Part shown: positions 1-8,211 of the stretch, piece by piece
Layout of the letters: each line of letters begins with the position of its first letter
How positions within the stretch are numbered: the first letter of the stretch is position 1
From: Streptomyces sp. NBRC 110028
Lineage (GTDB): Bacteria; Actinomycetota; Actinomycetes; Streptomycetales; Streptomycetaceae
Direction: 5' to 3'
NCBI RefSeq assembly: GCF_001417735.1
Contig: NZ_BBUZ01000036.1
Location: forward strand, 62,001 to 126,000
DNA: 64,000 bases
Program-made: the position numbers and the translations under genes
The notes under the pieces: model-generated
What the model was told of the DNA's origin: nothing
The model's input: the letters and a program-made list of their open reading frames with translations, nothing else
Database searches by the model: none

Positions 1-417
1 GGTGACGATGCCGCGCTTGACGTCGGCCGGGTACGAGCCGAGGAAGTGGTCGTTGAGGACGATGTCGTCGGAGCCCAGCTCATGGGATTCCCACAGCCCC
101 GACCAGCCGATGTCGGCGCGGTCGACGTCGGTCGCGTCGACGTCCGCGTAGGCCGCTCCGGTGTGTGGCTTGATGTCGACCTTGCCCAGGGCGTTCCAGC
201 TCTCCCGGGCCCGCGTCCACTCCGCGGTGTACTTGGTGTGCAGGCTGTACGTCAGCTCCGAACCGTCCACCGATCCGATCGTGTTCGGGTCGTCCGGGCA
301 GGCGGCGGCGAGCGCCGGTGGCGCGGGCAGCCCCGCGAACAGCCCGGCGGTCAGGGACGCGCTCACCGCGACGCGTATACACCGCCGGGCGAAACGGGCG
401 CCATGACATCGACCCAC
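1..417 (-). CDS. Secreted metalloprotease, probably matrixin-like (partial, C-terminal part off the left edge)
   Basis: Only the N-terminal part is present; the gene runs off the left edge. From a GTG at 417 the frame gives an Arg-rich N-terminus, a hydrophobic segment and an Ala-Leu-Ala-Ala type signal cleavage region, so export by Sec is likely. The mature part contains YTAEWTRARESWNALGKVDI and DIVLNDHFLGSYPADVKRG, which resemble the prodomain-free N-terminal half of matrixin/astacin-type zinc proteases in which HExxH follows immediately. The zinc motif itself would lie beyond base 1 and is not seen, so the protease assignment is inference. The next gene downstream in this orientation is not visible. 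Confidence 0.5.
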   Translation of the reverse strand, partial: MGRCHGARFARRCIRVAVSASLTAGLFAGLPAPPALAAACPDDPNTIGSVDGSELTYSLHTKYTAEWTRARESWNALGKVDIKPHTGAAYADVDATDVDRADIGWSGLWESHELGSDDIVLNDHFLGSYPADVKRGIVT

Positions 418-491
418 GTCCGCAAACCCCTCGTTCGTGTGAGGCCCGAGAGCTTCAACGTACGAGGGGCCGCGGGGCGCCGCATGCGCAC

Positions 492-520
492 GGGGCCTCC
501 TGGGGGAACCGGAAGGCCCC
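492..520 (-). terminator. Possible terminator after the lipase gene
   Basis: GGGGCCT (492-498) and AGGCCCC (514-520) form a hairpin just past the lipase stop codon, between it and the protease gene. The stem is short and there is no T-tract, which is common in this GC-rich group. Confidence 0.35.
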
Positions 521-534
521 GGGGCGCCGGTGGC

Positions 535-1713
535 TCAGGTGCCGCGGTTGCCGCCGGCCGGCTCGTCGGTGAGCCGTGCGGCGAGCCAGGCCAGGGCCGG
601 GGGGATCCCGCTGATCGCGGTCGTCACATGGTCGGTCGGATAGCTCTTCCACTCCACCGGCGTGCCCCGCTCGCACCACCGGGTGCGCAGGTCCGCGCCG
701 ACCTGGTACGGGATCAGCTCGTCCGTGAGGCCGTGGTAGAGGTAGACGGGATGGTCGGGGGCGTCGTCGCCCAGCTCGGAGGTGCGCAGCGCGAGCCGCC
801 AGAGCGGTGAGGCCAGCGGATCGCGGACGGTCACGTCGGACAGGTGCTGGAAGAGCCCGGCGATGGTGCTGATCGAGACGCAGTTGTTCCGCATGAAGGC
901 GACATCGTCCTTGCCTCTCTGGTTGAGGTAGGAGTCGAGCGCCAGTTCGGGGAAGGCGGCGTCCTGCCCGGCGAGCGCCATCAGGGCCAGCCCGGCGCCC
1001 ACGCCGCCGTCGTTGTACTCCAAGGTGGCGGGCAGATCGGCGGGCACGCCCCCGGCGACCGTGCCCTTCACGCGCAGCTCGGGCGCGTACGAGGAGCGCA
1101 GCTGGGCGGCCCAGCCGGCCGCCTGGCCGCCTTGCGAGTACCCCATGATCCCGACCGGGCCGTCCGGTGAGAGGCCCGCCTCGGGGAGCCGCTGCGCTGC
1201 GCGCGCCGCGTCCAGCAGGGCGTGCCCCTCGGACCGGCCGACCGTGTAGGTGTGTTCCTCCGGGGTGCCCAGGCCCTCGTAGTCGGAGACGGCGACGGCC
1301 CAGCCGCGGCGCAGCGCGAGGTCGATCAGCCGGCCCTCGGAGCTGGTGCCCTGCGGGAAGCGGACGGAGGCGGCGCAGTCGTCGGCGAGGCCGACGGCGC
1401 CCATGCCCCAGGTGACGAGCGGACGGGGGCCGGTCTTGCCGTCGTCGGGGACGATGACGGTGCCGGAGACGACGTTGCCCTCGCCCCGGGCGGTGGTCGA
1501 GCGGTAGGTGATGTGCCAGGAGCGGGTGGTGACCGGCGCGCCGGGCACGGCGCGGAACGAGGTGGGGGACAGGGTGACGATGTCGCCGGGCCTGCCCTGG
1601 GTGGCGGCGGTCCGGTCGGTGCCGGTCGTGGCCATGGCCGGTGGTGCGGTGGGCAGCGCGGCCGCCAGGGTCAGGGCGGTGAGGGTGGCGAGCACGGTGG
1701 TGCGGGTGCGCAT
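535..1713 (-). CDS. Secreted lipase / alpha-beta hydrolase (LIP family)
   Basis: 392 residues. An N-terminal signal peptide (about residues 1-28, ending near AMA) indicates secretion. The alpha/beta-hydrolase fold is supported by the nucleophile elbow GYSQGG with Ser193, a probable acid in GLTDELIP (Asp331) and a probable histidine in PTDHV (His362). This arrangement matches secretory lipases of the Candida Lip type found in actinomycetes, which hydrolyse esters or triglycerides outside the cell. The ATG is preceded by GGGAG at suitable spacing. The AraC-family gene lies 104 bp upstream on the same strand and is a plausible regulator. Exact substrate is unknown. Confidence 0.82.
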   Translation of the reverse strand: MRTRTTVLATLTALTLAAALPTAPPAMATTGTDRTAATQGRPGDIVTLSPTSFRAVPGAPVTTRSWHITYRSTTARGEGNVVSGTVIVPDDGKTGPRPLVTWGMGAVGLADDCAASVRFPQGTSSEGRLIDLALRRGWAVAVSDYEGLGTPEEHTYTVGRSEGHALLDAARAAQRLPEAGLSPDGPVGIMGYSQGGQAAGWAAQLRSSYAPELRVKGTVAGGVPADLPATLEYNDGGVGAGLALMALAGQDAAFPELALDSYLNQRGKDDVAFMRNNCVSISTIAGLFQHLSDVTVRDPLASPLWRLALRTSELGDDAPDHPVYLYHGLTDELIPYQVGADLRTRWCERGTPVEWKSYPTDHVTTAISGIPPALAWLAARLTDEPAGGNRGT

Positions 1714-1817
1714 ACGGCTCTCCCAACGGTGCGGATGGTGCTGCGGTGCTGTGTGTGGGGGACCGTAGAGACGTGTGGATTGTCTGTTGCTGACCGGAGC
1801 GCTCAGATTCGCTGGCC

Positions 1818-2906
1818 TTATGTCTCACCCGGCATATTTCGTGCGCCGGTGTGCCCGTACGCCAGCCGGTAGGCGCCCGGTGTCATCCCCGTCCAGCGCC
1901 GGAACGCCCGGTGGAACGCGGCGCCCTCGGAGAAGCCCAGCCGCACCGCCAGCTCCTCGATCGGCTCACCGGTGGCGCGCAGGCCGCCGATCGCCGCGTC
2001 CCGCCGCACCTGGTCCTTGAGCCGCTGGAAGGAGGTGCCGTCCTCGTCCAGCCGCCGGCGCAGCGTCGCGGGGCTGACCGCGAGCCGGGCCGCGACCTCC
2101 CGCAGGTCCGGCAGCCGCCCGGGGCGGCGCCCGCCCGGCCCGCCACCGGTCCGCAGGCCCCCGGCGAGCGTGTGGCGCACCTGCTGGGCGACGGTCGTGC
2201 CGTACTCGGAGCGGCCGAGGAGCCCGGCGGGCGCGCGGCGCAGCAGCGCCTGGAGGGACGCCTCGTCCTGGATCAGGGGCGCGGACAGCCAGCGGGGATC
2301 GAATCCGGCCGCCGTGCGGTCCCCGCCGAAGTACGGGGTGCAGTCGAACAGTTGCTCGTACTCGTCCGCGTGCGGGGGCGCCGGGTGGGCGAACCGGGTC
2401 CACAGCAGCGGGATGCGGCGTCCGATCAGCCAGCCCGCGAACCGGTGCCAGATGAGCATCAGCCACTCGGCGACGATCTGGCTCTCCTGGTGGGTGCGTA
2501 ACCGCCCGTGAATGCCGAATACCGCCTCCCCGTCCCCGCCGTGCTCCAGGGTCAGGTGCGGCCCGCCGGGGAAGAGCCGGTAGAAGCGCGCGCCGCGCTC
2601 CAGGGCGGTGCCGAGGTCGGGGCAGCCGAGCGAGGCGTAGCACATCATGGCGAACGTGCCGGGTCTGCTGCGCGCGGATCCGAGCCCCAGGAACTCGTCC
2701 CCGGTGGCCCGGTGCAGGGCGCGCACCAGCCGGGTGAACTGCTCGGGGGAGAAGCGCGCGCGGTCGTCGCCGAGCAGCAGCGGCGGGATCCGGGCCCGCT
2801 GGAGCAGCGGTGCGGTGTCGACGCCGAGCCGCTGCGCGCCGTGCACCGCGGCTCGTACGTGGTGCACGGTGACCGTTCGCCGCCCCCGGCCCCTGGTCCT
2901 CCCCAT
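1818..2906 (-). CDS. AraC-family transcriptional regulator
   Basis: 362 residues. The N-terminal two thirds resembles the arabinose-binding-like domain of the AraC/OruR group. The C-terminal about 100 residues form a double helix-turn-helix with recognisable AraC signatures (LAVSPATLRRRLDEDGTSF and the terminal LGFSEGAAFHRAFRRWTGMTP). It sits immediately upstream of, and on the same strand as, the lipase gene, suggesting local control of lipid or ester degradation. The chosen ATG has no ribosome binding site but a promoter-like sequence ends 7 bp before it, suggesting leaderless translation. A GTG 36 bp further in is an alternative start. Confidence 0.85.
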   Translation of the reverse strand: MGRTRGRGRRTVTVHHVRAAVHGAQRLGVDTAPLLQRARIPPLLLGDDRARFSPEQFTRLVRALHRATGDEFLGLGSARSRPGTFAMMCYASLGCPDLGTALERGARFYRLFPGGPHLTLEHGGDGEAVFGIHGRLRTHQESQIVAEWLMLIWHRFAGWLIGRRIPLLWTRFAHPAPPHADEYEQLFDCTPYFGGDRTAAGFDPRWLSAPLIQDEASLQALLRRAPAGLLGRSEYGTTVAQQVRHTLAGGLRTGGGPGGRRPGRLPDLREVAARLAVSPATLRRRLDEDGTSFQRLKDQVRRDAAIGGLRATGEPIEELAVRLGFSEGAAFHRAFRRWTGMTPGAYRLAYGHTGARNMPGET

Positions 2907-2913
2907 GGTCGAA

Positions 2914-2943
2914 ACGGTAGCCCGGCCGGGCGCGCGATGTCGA
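2914..2943 (-). promoter_or_regulatory. Probable promoter of the AraC regulator (leaderless)
   Basis: On the minus strand TCGACA (2938-2943) is followed after 18 bp by TACCGT (2914-2919), a reasonable vegetative -35/-10 pair. The -10 box ends 7 bp before the ATG at 2906, so transcription would begin at or next to the start codon. Confidence 0.5.
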
Positions 2944-3030
2944 CGGTGCGTCGTGGCGGCCTTACGCAGCGTCAGGCGCGGGGTTTCGCTTTCGAAAGAG
3001 AATGAACGGTCCGTGAATAAAGCATTCCGG

Positions 3031-3082
3031 AAAAGGCAGGAGCCCCGCTTCCCCGCCGGTGCGGGGGAGCAGGGCTCCTTGG
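3031..3082 (-). terminator. Rho-independent terminator of the cold-shock gene
   Basis: Read on the minus strand, AGGAGCCC pairs with the later GGGCTCCT, with an inner CCCCGC/GCGGGG stem, and the hairpin is followed by a short T-run (AAAA on the plus strand, 3031-3034). It starts about 12 bp after the stop codon of the cold-shock gene. Confidence 0.85.
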
Positions 3083-3093
3083 GTACTGCTAGA

Positions 3094-3297
3094 TCAGACC
3101 GCGCTGACGTTCTCGGCCTGCGGGCCCTTCGGGCCCTGCGTGACGTCGAAGGTCACGGCCTGGTTCTCCTCCAGGGAGCGGAAGCCAGACGCGTTGATCG
3201 CGGAGTAGTGAACGAAGACATCGGGGCCGCCGCCGTCCTGGGCGATGAAGCCGAAGCCCTTCTCGGCGTTGAACCACTTGACGGTTCCGGTAGCCAT
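3094..3297 (-). CDS. Cold-shock domain protein
   Basis: 67 residues, the usual size for a single cold-shock domain. It shows the RNP1 motif GFGFI and RNP2 motif VFVHYSAI together with the conserved MATGTVKWFNAEKGFGFI start. Such proteins bind single-stranded RNA or DNA and relieve secondary structure; Streptomyces carry several copies. The ATG at 3297 has a near-perfect ribosome binding site, AAGGAGGG, 4-5 bp upstream. The reading frame stays open further upstream, but the strong ribosome binding site and family length fix this start. From memory this is the scoF4-type gene that neighbours mqnA in S. coelicolor. Confidence 0.95.
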   Translation of the reverse strand: MATGTVKWFNAEKGFGFIAQDGGGPDVFVHYSAINASGFRSLEENQAVTFDVTQGPKGPQAENVSAV

Positions 3298-3602
3298 AAA
3301 GCCCTCCTTGGGCCAAAGGGTTGCCCTGCTCCAGAACCTGCAAGAAGTCTGAAAACTACAAAAGCCCGCGGTCACATGCTCCGCAGGCTCTGTACTGCAA
3401 GGGAAACCAAACTGCAACTTGCGGTGAGCTTAGCACGCTCTGTGTGCACGAGGAAAGAGCCGAAGATCACGGAAACGAGGGGTTTCCAGGGCGCGCGCGA
3501 TGGATAGGACTGCAGGTCGAGCTCGTGTCGGCCGGTAATGACGGGCCAAACGGGCGCCACCCCGCCCCCGCTCTCCCCGAAGAGCGGCGCTAGCCTCCGG
3601 TT
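3298..3602. promoter_or_regulatory. Divergent intergenic region: long cold-shock leader and mqnA promoter
   Basis: No gene is seen in these 305 bases. On the minus strand a TAAGCT box (AGCTTA on plus, 3427-3432) could serve as the -10 of the cold-shock gene, giving a leader of about 120 bases; long structured leaders are typical of cold-shock mRNAs. A GC-rich hairpin (CCCGCGG/CCGCAGG, around 3365-3387) lies inside that leader. The right end holds the mqnA promoter. Confidence 0.4.
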
Positions 3603-3605
3603 GTG
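3591..3605 (+). promoter_or_regulatory. -10 box of mqnA next to its start (leaderless)
   Basis: TAGCCT at 3591-3596 fits the Streptomyces -10 pattern TAnnnT and ends 6 bp before the GTG at 3603. There is no purine-rich ribosome binding site in front of the GTG, so a leaderless transcript is likely. The -35 is not clear. Confidence 0.45.
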
Positions 3606-4532
3606 GACAATTCACCGAGTTCCCCCTCGCGGAGTACACCGGACGCCGCCGAAAGCGTCATCCCCAGCTCCCTGGGCCGCCGTGACAGACCGAGGGTCGG
3701 CCACATCCAGTACCTCAATTGCGTACCGCTGTATTGGGGTCTTGCCAGGACCGGCTCGCTGCTCGACTTCGAGCTGACCAAGGCCTCCCCCGACACGCTC
3801 AACGACCTGCTGGTCGAGGGCGGTCTCGACATCGGCCCGATCAGCCTCGTCGAGTACCTGCGCAACGCCGACGACCTGGTGGCGCTGCCCGACATCGCGG
3901 TGGGCTGTGACGGGCCCGTCATGTCGTGCGTGATCGTCTCCAAGGTGCCGCTGGAGCGGCTGGACGGGGCGCGCGTCGCGCTTGGCTCGGCCTCGCGCAC
4001 CTCCGTACGCCTGGCCCAGCTGCTGCTCACCGAGCGGTACGGGATCGAGCCGGACTACTACACCTGCCCGCCCGACCTCAGCCTGATGATGCAGGAGGCC
4101 GACGCGGGGGTGCTGATCGGCGATGCCGCGCTGCGGGCCAACCTCCACCACGCCCCGAAGCTGGGCCTCCAGGTCCATGACCTGGGGCAGATGTGGAAGG
4201 AGTGGACCGGGCTGCCCTTCGTCTTCGCGGTCTGGGCCGCGCGCCGCGAATACCTGGAGCGCGAGCCGGAGATCGTGCGCGAGGTGCACCGGGCGTTCCT
4301 GGAGTCCCGGAACCTGTCCCTGGAGGAGGCGGGCAAGGTCGCCGAGCACGCCGCGCGCTGGGAGGACCTGGACGGTGCGGTGCTGGAGCGCTACTTCACC
4401 ACCCTCGACTTCTCCCTGGGCGCGAAGCAGCTGGCGGGCATCGCCGAGTTCGCCCGCCTGACCGGCCCGACGACCGGCTTCCCGGCGGACGTCCGGGTCG
4501 ATCTGCTGGACACCCCCGCCGCGAACGGTTAG
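3603..4532 (+). CDS. mqnA: Chorismate dehydratase MqnA (futalosine menaquinone pathway)
   Basis: 309 residues. MqnA dehydrates chorismate to 3-enolpyruvoylbenzoate, the first committed step of the futalosine route to menaquinone. The family start RPRVGHIQYLNCVPLYWGL is clear at residue 29, followed by the periplasmic-binding-protein-like fold with FELTKASPDTLNDLL and GPVMSCVIVSK. Length is about 20 residues longer than usual owing to a Ser/Pro/Thr-rich N-terminal stretch, so the true start could be later, but no better-placed start is seen. Its partner mqnC lies 2 kb downstream on the same strand, with a kinase gene in between. mqnB and mqnD are not in the window. Confidence 0.93.
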   Translation: MDNSPSSPSRSTPDAAESVIPSSLGRRDRPRVGHIQYLNCVPLYWGLARTGSLLDFELTKASPDTLNDLLVEGGLDIGPISLVEYLRNADDLVALPDIAVGCDGPVMSCVIVSKVPLERLDGARVALGSASRTSVRLAQLLLTERYGIEPDYYTCPPDLSLMMQEADAGVLIGDAALRANLHHAPKLGLQVHDLGQMWKEWTGLPFVFAVWAARREYLEREPEIVREVHRAFLESRNLSLEEAGKVAEHAARWEDLDGAVLERYFTTLDFSLGAKQLAGIAEFARLTGPTTGFPADVRVDLLDTPAANG

Positions 4533-4571
4533 CCGACCGGGCTGGGCCGCCGCTGTCATGCCCGCCCAGGT

Positions 4572-4728
4572 CCTGCCCGGCGGATCTTCGTGGATCAGGC
4601 CGCGGCGTCTGGTGCCGTGCATCGCAAGGCGGAGGATCGTCCTCGTGCTGGGCGTACTCGGACGACTCCGACAGCGCAGCGAGGTGCGGTGCCGGGCGTC
4701 GCGGCCCCGCGAAGATCCGCTGGGCAGG
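4572..4728. repeat. 157-bp non-coding element with 19-bp terminal inverted repeats (MITE-like)
   Basis: The ends are CCTGCCCGGCGGATCTTCG (4572-4590) and the complement of CCTGCCCAGCGGATCTTCG (4710-4728), 18 of 19 matching. Inside are further small inverted repeats, for example GAGGA-TCG-TCCTC and TCGGA-CGAC-TCCGA. No reading frame in it looks like a gene. I recall closely similar intergenic sequences in other Streptomyces genomes, but that is memory and not checked. A TAAGCT box right after its right end (4732-4737) may be the promoter of the downstream kinase. No obvious target duplication flanks it, and I saw no second copy in this window. Confidence 0.7.
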
Positions 4729-4765
4729 GCCTAAGCTGGTCCGGCGCAGGCGATGGGGGAGGCAC

Positions 4766-6499
4766 ATGCAGCCGCTGGGAGCGGAGGACCCGCAGGTCAT
4801 CGGGGCGTACCGGCTGCTCGGACGGCTCGGCTCCGGCGGCATGGGCGTGGTGTACCTGGGCCGCAGCGCGGGCGGGCGCACGGTCGCGGTGAAGGTGGTG
4901 CACGCGCACTTCGCGCTCGACGAGGAGTTCCGCGCGCGTTTCCGGCGCGAGGTCGACGCCGCGCGCCGGGTCGGCGGCTCCTGGACCGCCCCGGTCCTCG
5001 ACGCCGACCCGGAGGCGCGTGTTCCGTGGGTGGCCACCGGGTATGTGGCGGGCCCTTCGCTCAGCCAGGCCGTCAACGACGAGGGCCCGCTGCCCGAGTC
5101 CTCGGTACGGGCCCTGGGCGCGGGGCTGGCGGAGGCGCTGGGAGCCGTCCACGGGCTGGGCCTGGTCCACCGCGACGTCAAGCCGTCCAATGTGCTGCTC
5201 GCCCTCGACGGCCCACGGCTGATCGACTTCGGTATCGCCCGGGCCACCGAGGGCACCGTCTCCCTGACCTCCACCGGCGCCTCCATCGGCTCGCCCGGCT
5301 ATATGTCGCCCGAGCAGATCCTCGGCCTGCCCGTGAGCGGTCCGGCCGACATCTTCTCGCTGGGCGCCGTGCTGACGTACGCGGCCACCGGCGAGCAGCC
5401 CTTCCCGGGCGACAGCTCGGCCTCGCTGCTCTACAAGGTGGTCCACGAGGAGCCGCGGCTCGGCCCGGAGCTGACCGAAGAGCTGCGCGACCTGGTCGCC
5501 GCGTGCCTGGCCAAGGACCCGGCCGACCGCCCCACCCCCGAACAGATCACGGGCCGCCTGGCCCCGTCGGACGGCGCCTCGGGGCTCGTACGGTCCGGCT
5601 GGCTGCCGGCGGCGCTGATCGAGCGGGTGAGCCGCCAGGCGGTCGAACTGCTCGACCTGGAGGCGGACACGGTCGCTCCGCCGCCGTCCGCGAGCCCGTC
5701 CGCCGTGGCCGCCACGCCCGCGTCCGGCACGCCCGTACCCGTAACACCCGCGTCCGGAACGCCCATACCCGGCACGCCCATACCCGGCACGCCCGTGCCC
5801 GGCGCCCCCGCCCCGCCCGCACCCGTGCTGGGCGCGTTCGGCCCGCCGGACCCGTCGTACGCGAACCAGCCGGGCCATCGGACCGGCGACCCCGCGACCC
5901 CGCCCCCCGGCCGGCCGCCCGAGGGCGGTCGCGGCTTCGCGCTCTCCGCCGCCCTCGGCGGCAAGAAGCGCCCCAAGGGCCTCAGTTGTTCCCTGGTGCT
6001 GTCCGTCGCGGGCGCGCTCGCGGTCGCCACGACCGCCGTGGTCCTCGTCCAGAACATGTCCGGGGGCTCGGGCGGCGACCCGGCGGCCGACGGCGGTGCC
6101 CAGACCGGCCCGGCCGCCCCGGGGGCGTCGGCCCCGCCCGGCGGATCGGACGTGCCCAAGGCGTTCCTCGGCACCTGGCAGGGCGATCTGACCTCCCGGA
6201 ACGGCATCCCCGTCGGCACCATGACCATCACCTTCCAGCGCGGCTCCACCGGTGAGCAGGTCGCGAGCGGCCGGGTGAAGCTGTCGGTGGTGCGCTGCGA
6301 CTTCACCTGGAAGCTGGTCTCCGCCACGTCCAAGGAGCTGCACCTCGACGCCCGCTTCCGGGGGGACGAGTCCCAGGCGGGGTGCAGCGACAGCTCGACG
6401 GACGAGCAGTACACCCTCGCCTCCGACGGCACGCTGAAGTACCGGGCGAAGGACCGGCAGGCGGGCGATCCGACCGGCACCCTGCGCCGCTTGCGCTGA
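4766..6499 (+). CDS. Membrane Ser/Thr protein kinase with extracytoplasmic lipocalin-like domain
   Basis: 577 residues. The N-terminal kinase domain has the glycine loop LGSGGMGVVY, the ATP lysine (VAVK, Lys43), the catalytic loop HRDVKPSN (Asp137) and DFG (Asp154), with the SPE end of the activation segment. A Pro/Thr-rich linker follows, with tandem GTP[IV]PGTP repeats, then one membrane span at about residue 410 and an outside domain beginning FLGTWQGDL that resembles lipocalin-like ligand-binding domains. The ATG at 4766 has GGGGGAGG 3-4 bp upstream; the frame is open much further upstream inside mqnA but that is chance. Its position between mqnA and mqnC suggests, but does not show, a link with respiration. 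Confidence 0.92.
   Translation: MQPLGAEDPQVIGAYRLLGRLGSGGMGVVYLGRSAGGRTVAVKVVHAHFALDEEFRARFRREVDAARRVGGSWTAPVLDADPEARVPWVATGYVAGPSLSQAVNDEGPLPESSVRALGAGLAEALGAVHGLGLVHRDVKPSNVLLALDGPRLIDFGIARATEGTVSLTSTGASIGSPGYMSPEQILGLPVSGPADIFSLGAVLTYAATGEQPFPGDSSASLLYKVVHEEPRLGPELTEELRDLVAACLAKDPADRPTPEQITGRLAPSDGASGLVRSGWLPAALIERVSRQAVELLDLEADTVAPPPSASPSAVAATPASGTPVPVTPASGTPIPGTPIPGTPVPGAPAPPAPVLGAFGPPDPSYANQPGHRTGDPATPPPGRPPEGGRGFALSAALGGKKRPKGLSCSLVLSVAGALAVATTAVVLVQNMSGGSGGDPAADGGAQTGPAAPGASAPPGGSDVPKAFLGTWQGDLTSRNGIPVGTMTITFQRGSTGEQVASGRVKLSVVRCDFTWKLVSATSKELHLDARFRGDESQAGCSDSSTDEQYTLASDGTLKYRAKDRQAGDPTGTLRRLR
5713..5805 (+). repeat. In-frame tandem repeat coding the Pro/Thr linker of the kinase
   Basis: Imperfect 15-bp units of the type ACGCCCATACCCGGC are repeated about six times and keep the reading frame, coding GTPxPGTP blocks. 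Such a tract can change copy number without breaking the gene, altering the distance between kinase domain and membrane. Confidence 0.8.
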
Positions 6500-6556
6500 C
6501 GGGCGGGGGCGTACGCTGGGTCGGTCCGCCCGTAGAACTCCGAAAGGGACGCCCCG

Positions 6557-7756
6557 GTGACCGCACACCCCACGCTGCAGGCAGTCCTCGACCGCGCCGC
6601 CGCCGGGGGGCGCATCACCCCGGAGGAGGCGCTGGACCTCTACCGGTCCGCGCCGCTGCACGCCCTGGGGGCCGCCGCCGACGCCGTACGACGCCGTCGC
6701 TACGCGGGCACCGAGCACATCGCGACGTACATCATCGAGCGGAACATCAACTACACCAACGTGTGCGTGACGGCCTGCCGGTTCTGCGCCTTCTACGCCG
6801 CGCCCAAGGACACCGCCAAGGGCTGGACCCGCGACCTCGACGACATCCTGCGGCGCTGCGCCGAGACCGTCGAACTGGGCGGCACCCAGATCATGTTCCA
6901 GGGCGGCCACCACCCGGACTACGGCGTCGAGTACTACGAGAAGCACTTCGCGGCCATCAAGGAGGCGTTCCCCCAGCTGGTGATCCACTCGCTGGGCGCC
7001 TCCGAGGTCGAGCACATGGCGCGCATCTCGGGCGTATCGGCGGAGGAGGCGATCCGCCGGATCCACGCCGCGGGCCTGGACTCGTTCGCGGGCGCGGGCG
7101 CCGAGCTGCTGCCCGAGCGGCCGCGCAAGGCCATCGCCCCGCTGAAGGAGTCCGGCGAGCGGTGGCTGGAGATCATGGAGATCGCCCACAACCTCGGGGT
7201 CGAGTCCACCTCCACGATGCTCATGGGCACCGGTGAGACCAACGCGGAGCGGATCGAGCACCTCCGCATGATCCGCGACGTACAGGACCGGACGGGCGGC
7301 TTCCGCGCCTTCATCCCGTACACCTACCAGCCCGAGAACAACCATCTGAAGGGCCAGACGCAGGCCACCGTCTTCGAATACCTGCGGATGATCGCGATCG
7401 CCCGGCTCTTCCTCGACAACGTGGCCCACATCCAGGGCTCCTGGCTGACCGTCGGCAAGGAGGCCGGACAGCTCTCGCTGCACTACGGGGCGGACGACCT
7501 CGGCTCGGTGATGCTGGAGGAGAACGTGGTCTCCTCGGCCGGCGCCCGCCACCGCTCCAACCGGATGGAGCTGCTCCACCTCATCCGCACGGCCGGGCGG
7601 GTGCCCGCGCAGCGCGCGACCACGTACGAGCACCTGGTGGTGCACGACGACCCGGGACACGACCCGGTCGACGACCACGTCGTCTCGCACCTGTCCTCGA
7701 CGGCGATCGAATCCGGCACGGCCCACCCCGAGCTGAAGCTGATCGACGCCTCCTGA
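6557..7756 (+). CDS. mqnC: Cyclic dehypoxanthinyl futalosine synthase MqnC (radical SAM)
   Basis: 399 residues. MqnC is a radical-SAM enzyme that cyclises dehypoxanthine futalosine to the spiro-ring cyclic intermediate of menaquinone synthesis. The cluster motif CVTACRFC (Cys70, Cys74, Cys77) coordinates the SAM-binding [4Fe-4S] centre, and QGGHHPDYGVEYYE and SHLSSTAI-type segments match the MqnC/MqnE family. GTG start at 6557 follows GAAAGGGACG. The stop TGA shares one base with the ATG of the next gene, so the two are translationally coupled. Confidence 0.94.
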   Translation: MTAHPTLQAVLDRAAAGGRITPEEALDLYRSAPLHALGAAADAVRRRRYAGTEHIATYIIERNINYTNVCVTACRFCAFYAAPKDTAKGWTRDLDDILRRCAETVELGGTQIMFQGGHHPDYGVEYYEKHFAAIKEAFPQLVIHSLGASEVEHMARISGVSAEEAIRRIHAAGLDSFAGAGAELLPERPRKAIAPLKESGERWLEIMEIAHNLGVESTSTMLMGTGETNAERIEHLRMIRDVQDRTGGFRAFIPYTYQPENNHLKGQTQATVFEYLRMIAIARLFLDNVAHIQGSWLTVGKEAGQLSLHYGADDLGSVMLEENVVSSAGARHRSNRMELLHLIRTAGRVPAQRATTYEHLVVHDDPGHDPVDDHVVSHLSSTAIESGTAHPELKLIDAS

Positions 7757-8211
7757 TGCGCACGCTCCACACCGCGCCGGTGGTCCGGTGCACCCTCGGT
7801 GAGGGCCCGGTCCTGCACGACGGCGCGGTCCTGGTCGACGGCGGCCGCGTCGCCGCCGTCGGCCCGCTGGAGGAGCTGCGGGCCGCGCATCCGCGGGCCC
7901 GGGTGCGGCAGTGGCCCGGCACCCTCGGCCCCGCCCTCGTCCACGACGGGCCGGTGCCGGACGCGCCGACCCCCCGGGAGCGGATCCACGCCCTGCTGCG
8001 GCTGGGCGCGACGGCGGTCCTGGCGGAGCACGTCGCCGACCCCGGGCTGCGCGCCGCCGCCGAGCGCAACGAGATCGCCGTCCTCGACGGGGCCCGGCCG
8101 CGCCCGGCAGCGCTGACCGAGGCCGGACGCGCCGATCTGGCGGTCTTCGGCGCGGACGGGGCCTGCCTGGTCACCGTGCTCGCCGGGCGCCTGGTGCACC
8201 GCCGCCGCTGA
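7756..8211 (+). CDS. Small imidazolonepropionase-like (amidohydrolase-fold fragment) protein
   Basis: 151 residues. The N-terminal half has the composite beta-sandwich pattern of amidohydrolases (VLVDGGRVAAVGPLEELRA) and the C-terminal half the matching return strands (AGRADLAVFG, VLAGRLVHRRR). The metal-binding HxH and the catalytic TIM-barrel core of true amidohydrolases are missing, so hydrolase activity is unlikely. It overlaps the mqnC stop by one base (TGATG), which points to co-translation and perhaps a role with MqnC. I recall similarly sized proteins next to mqnC in other Streptomyces. Function unknown. Confidence 0.75.
   Translation: MRTLHTAPVVRCTLGEGPVLHDGAVLVDGGRVAAVGPLEELRAAHPRARVRQWPGTLGPALVHDGPVPDAPTPRERIHALLRLGATAVLAEHVADPGLRAAAERNEIAVLDGARPRPAALTEAGRADLAVFGADGACLVTVLAGRLVHRRR

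Noticed and set aside
4193..4765. Long N-terminal extension of the Ser/Thr kinase
   Set aside because: It would overlap mqnA and run through the inverted-repeat element; the ATG at 4766 has a strong ribosome binding site.
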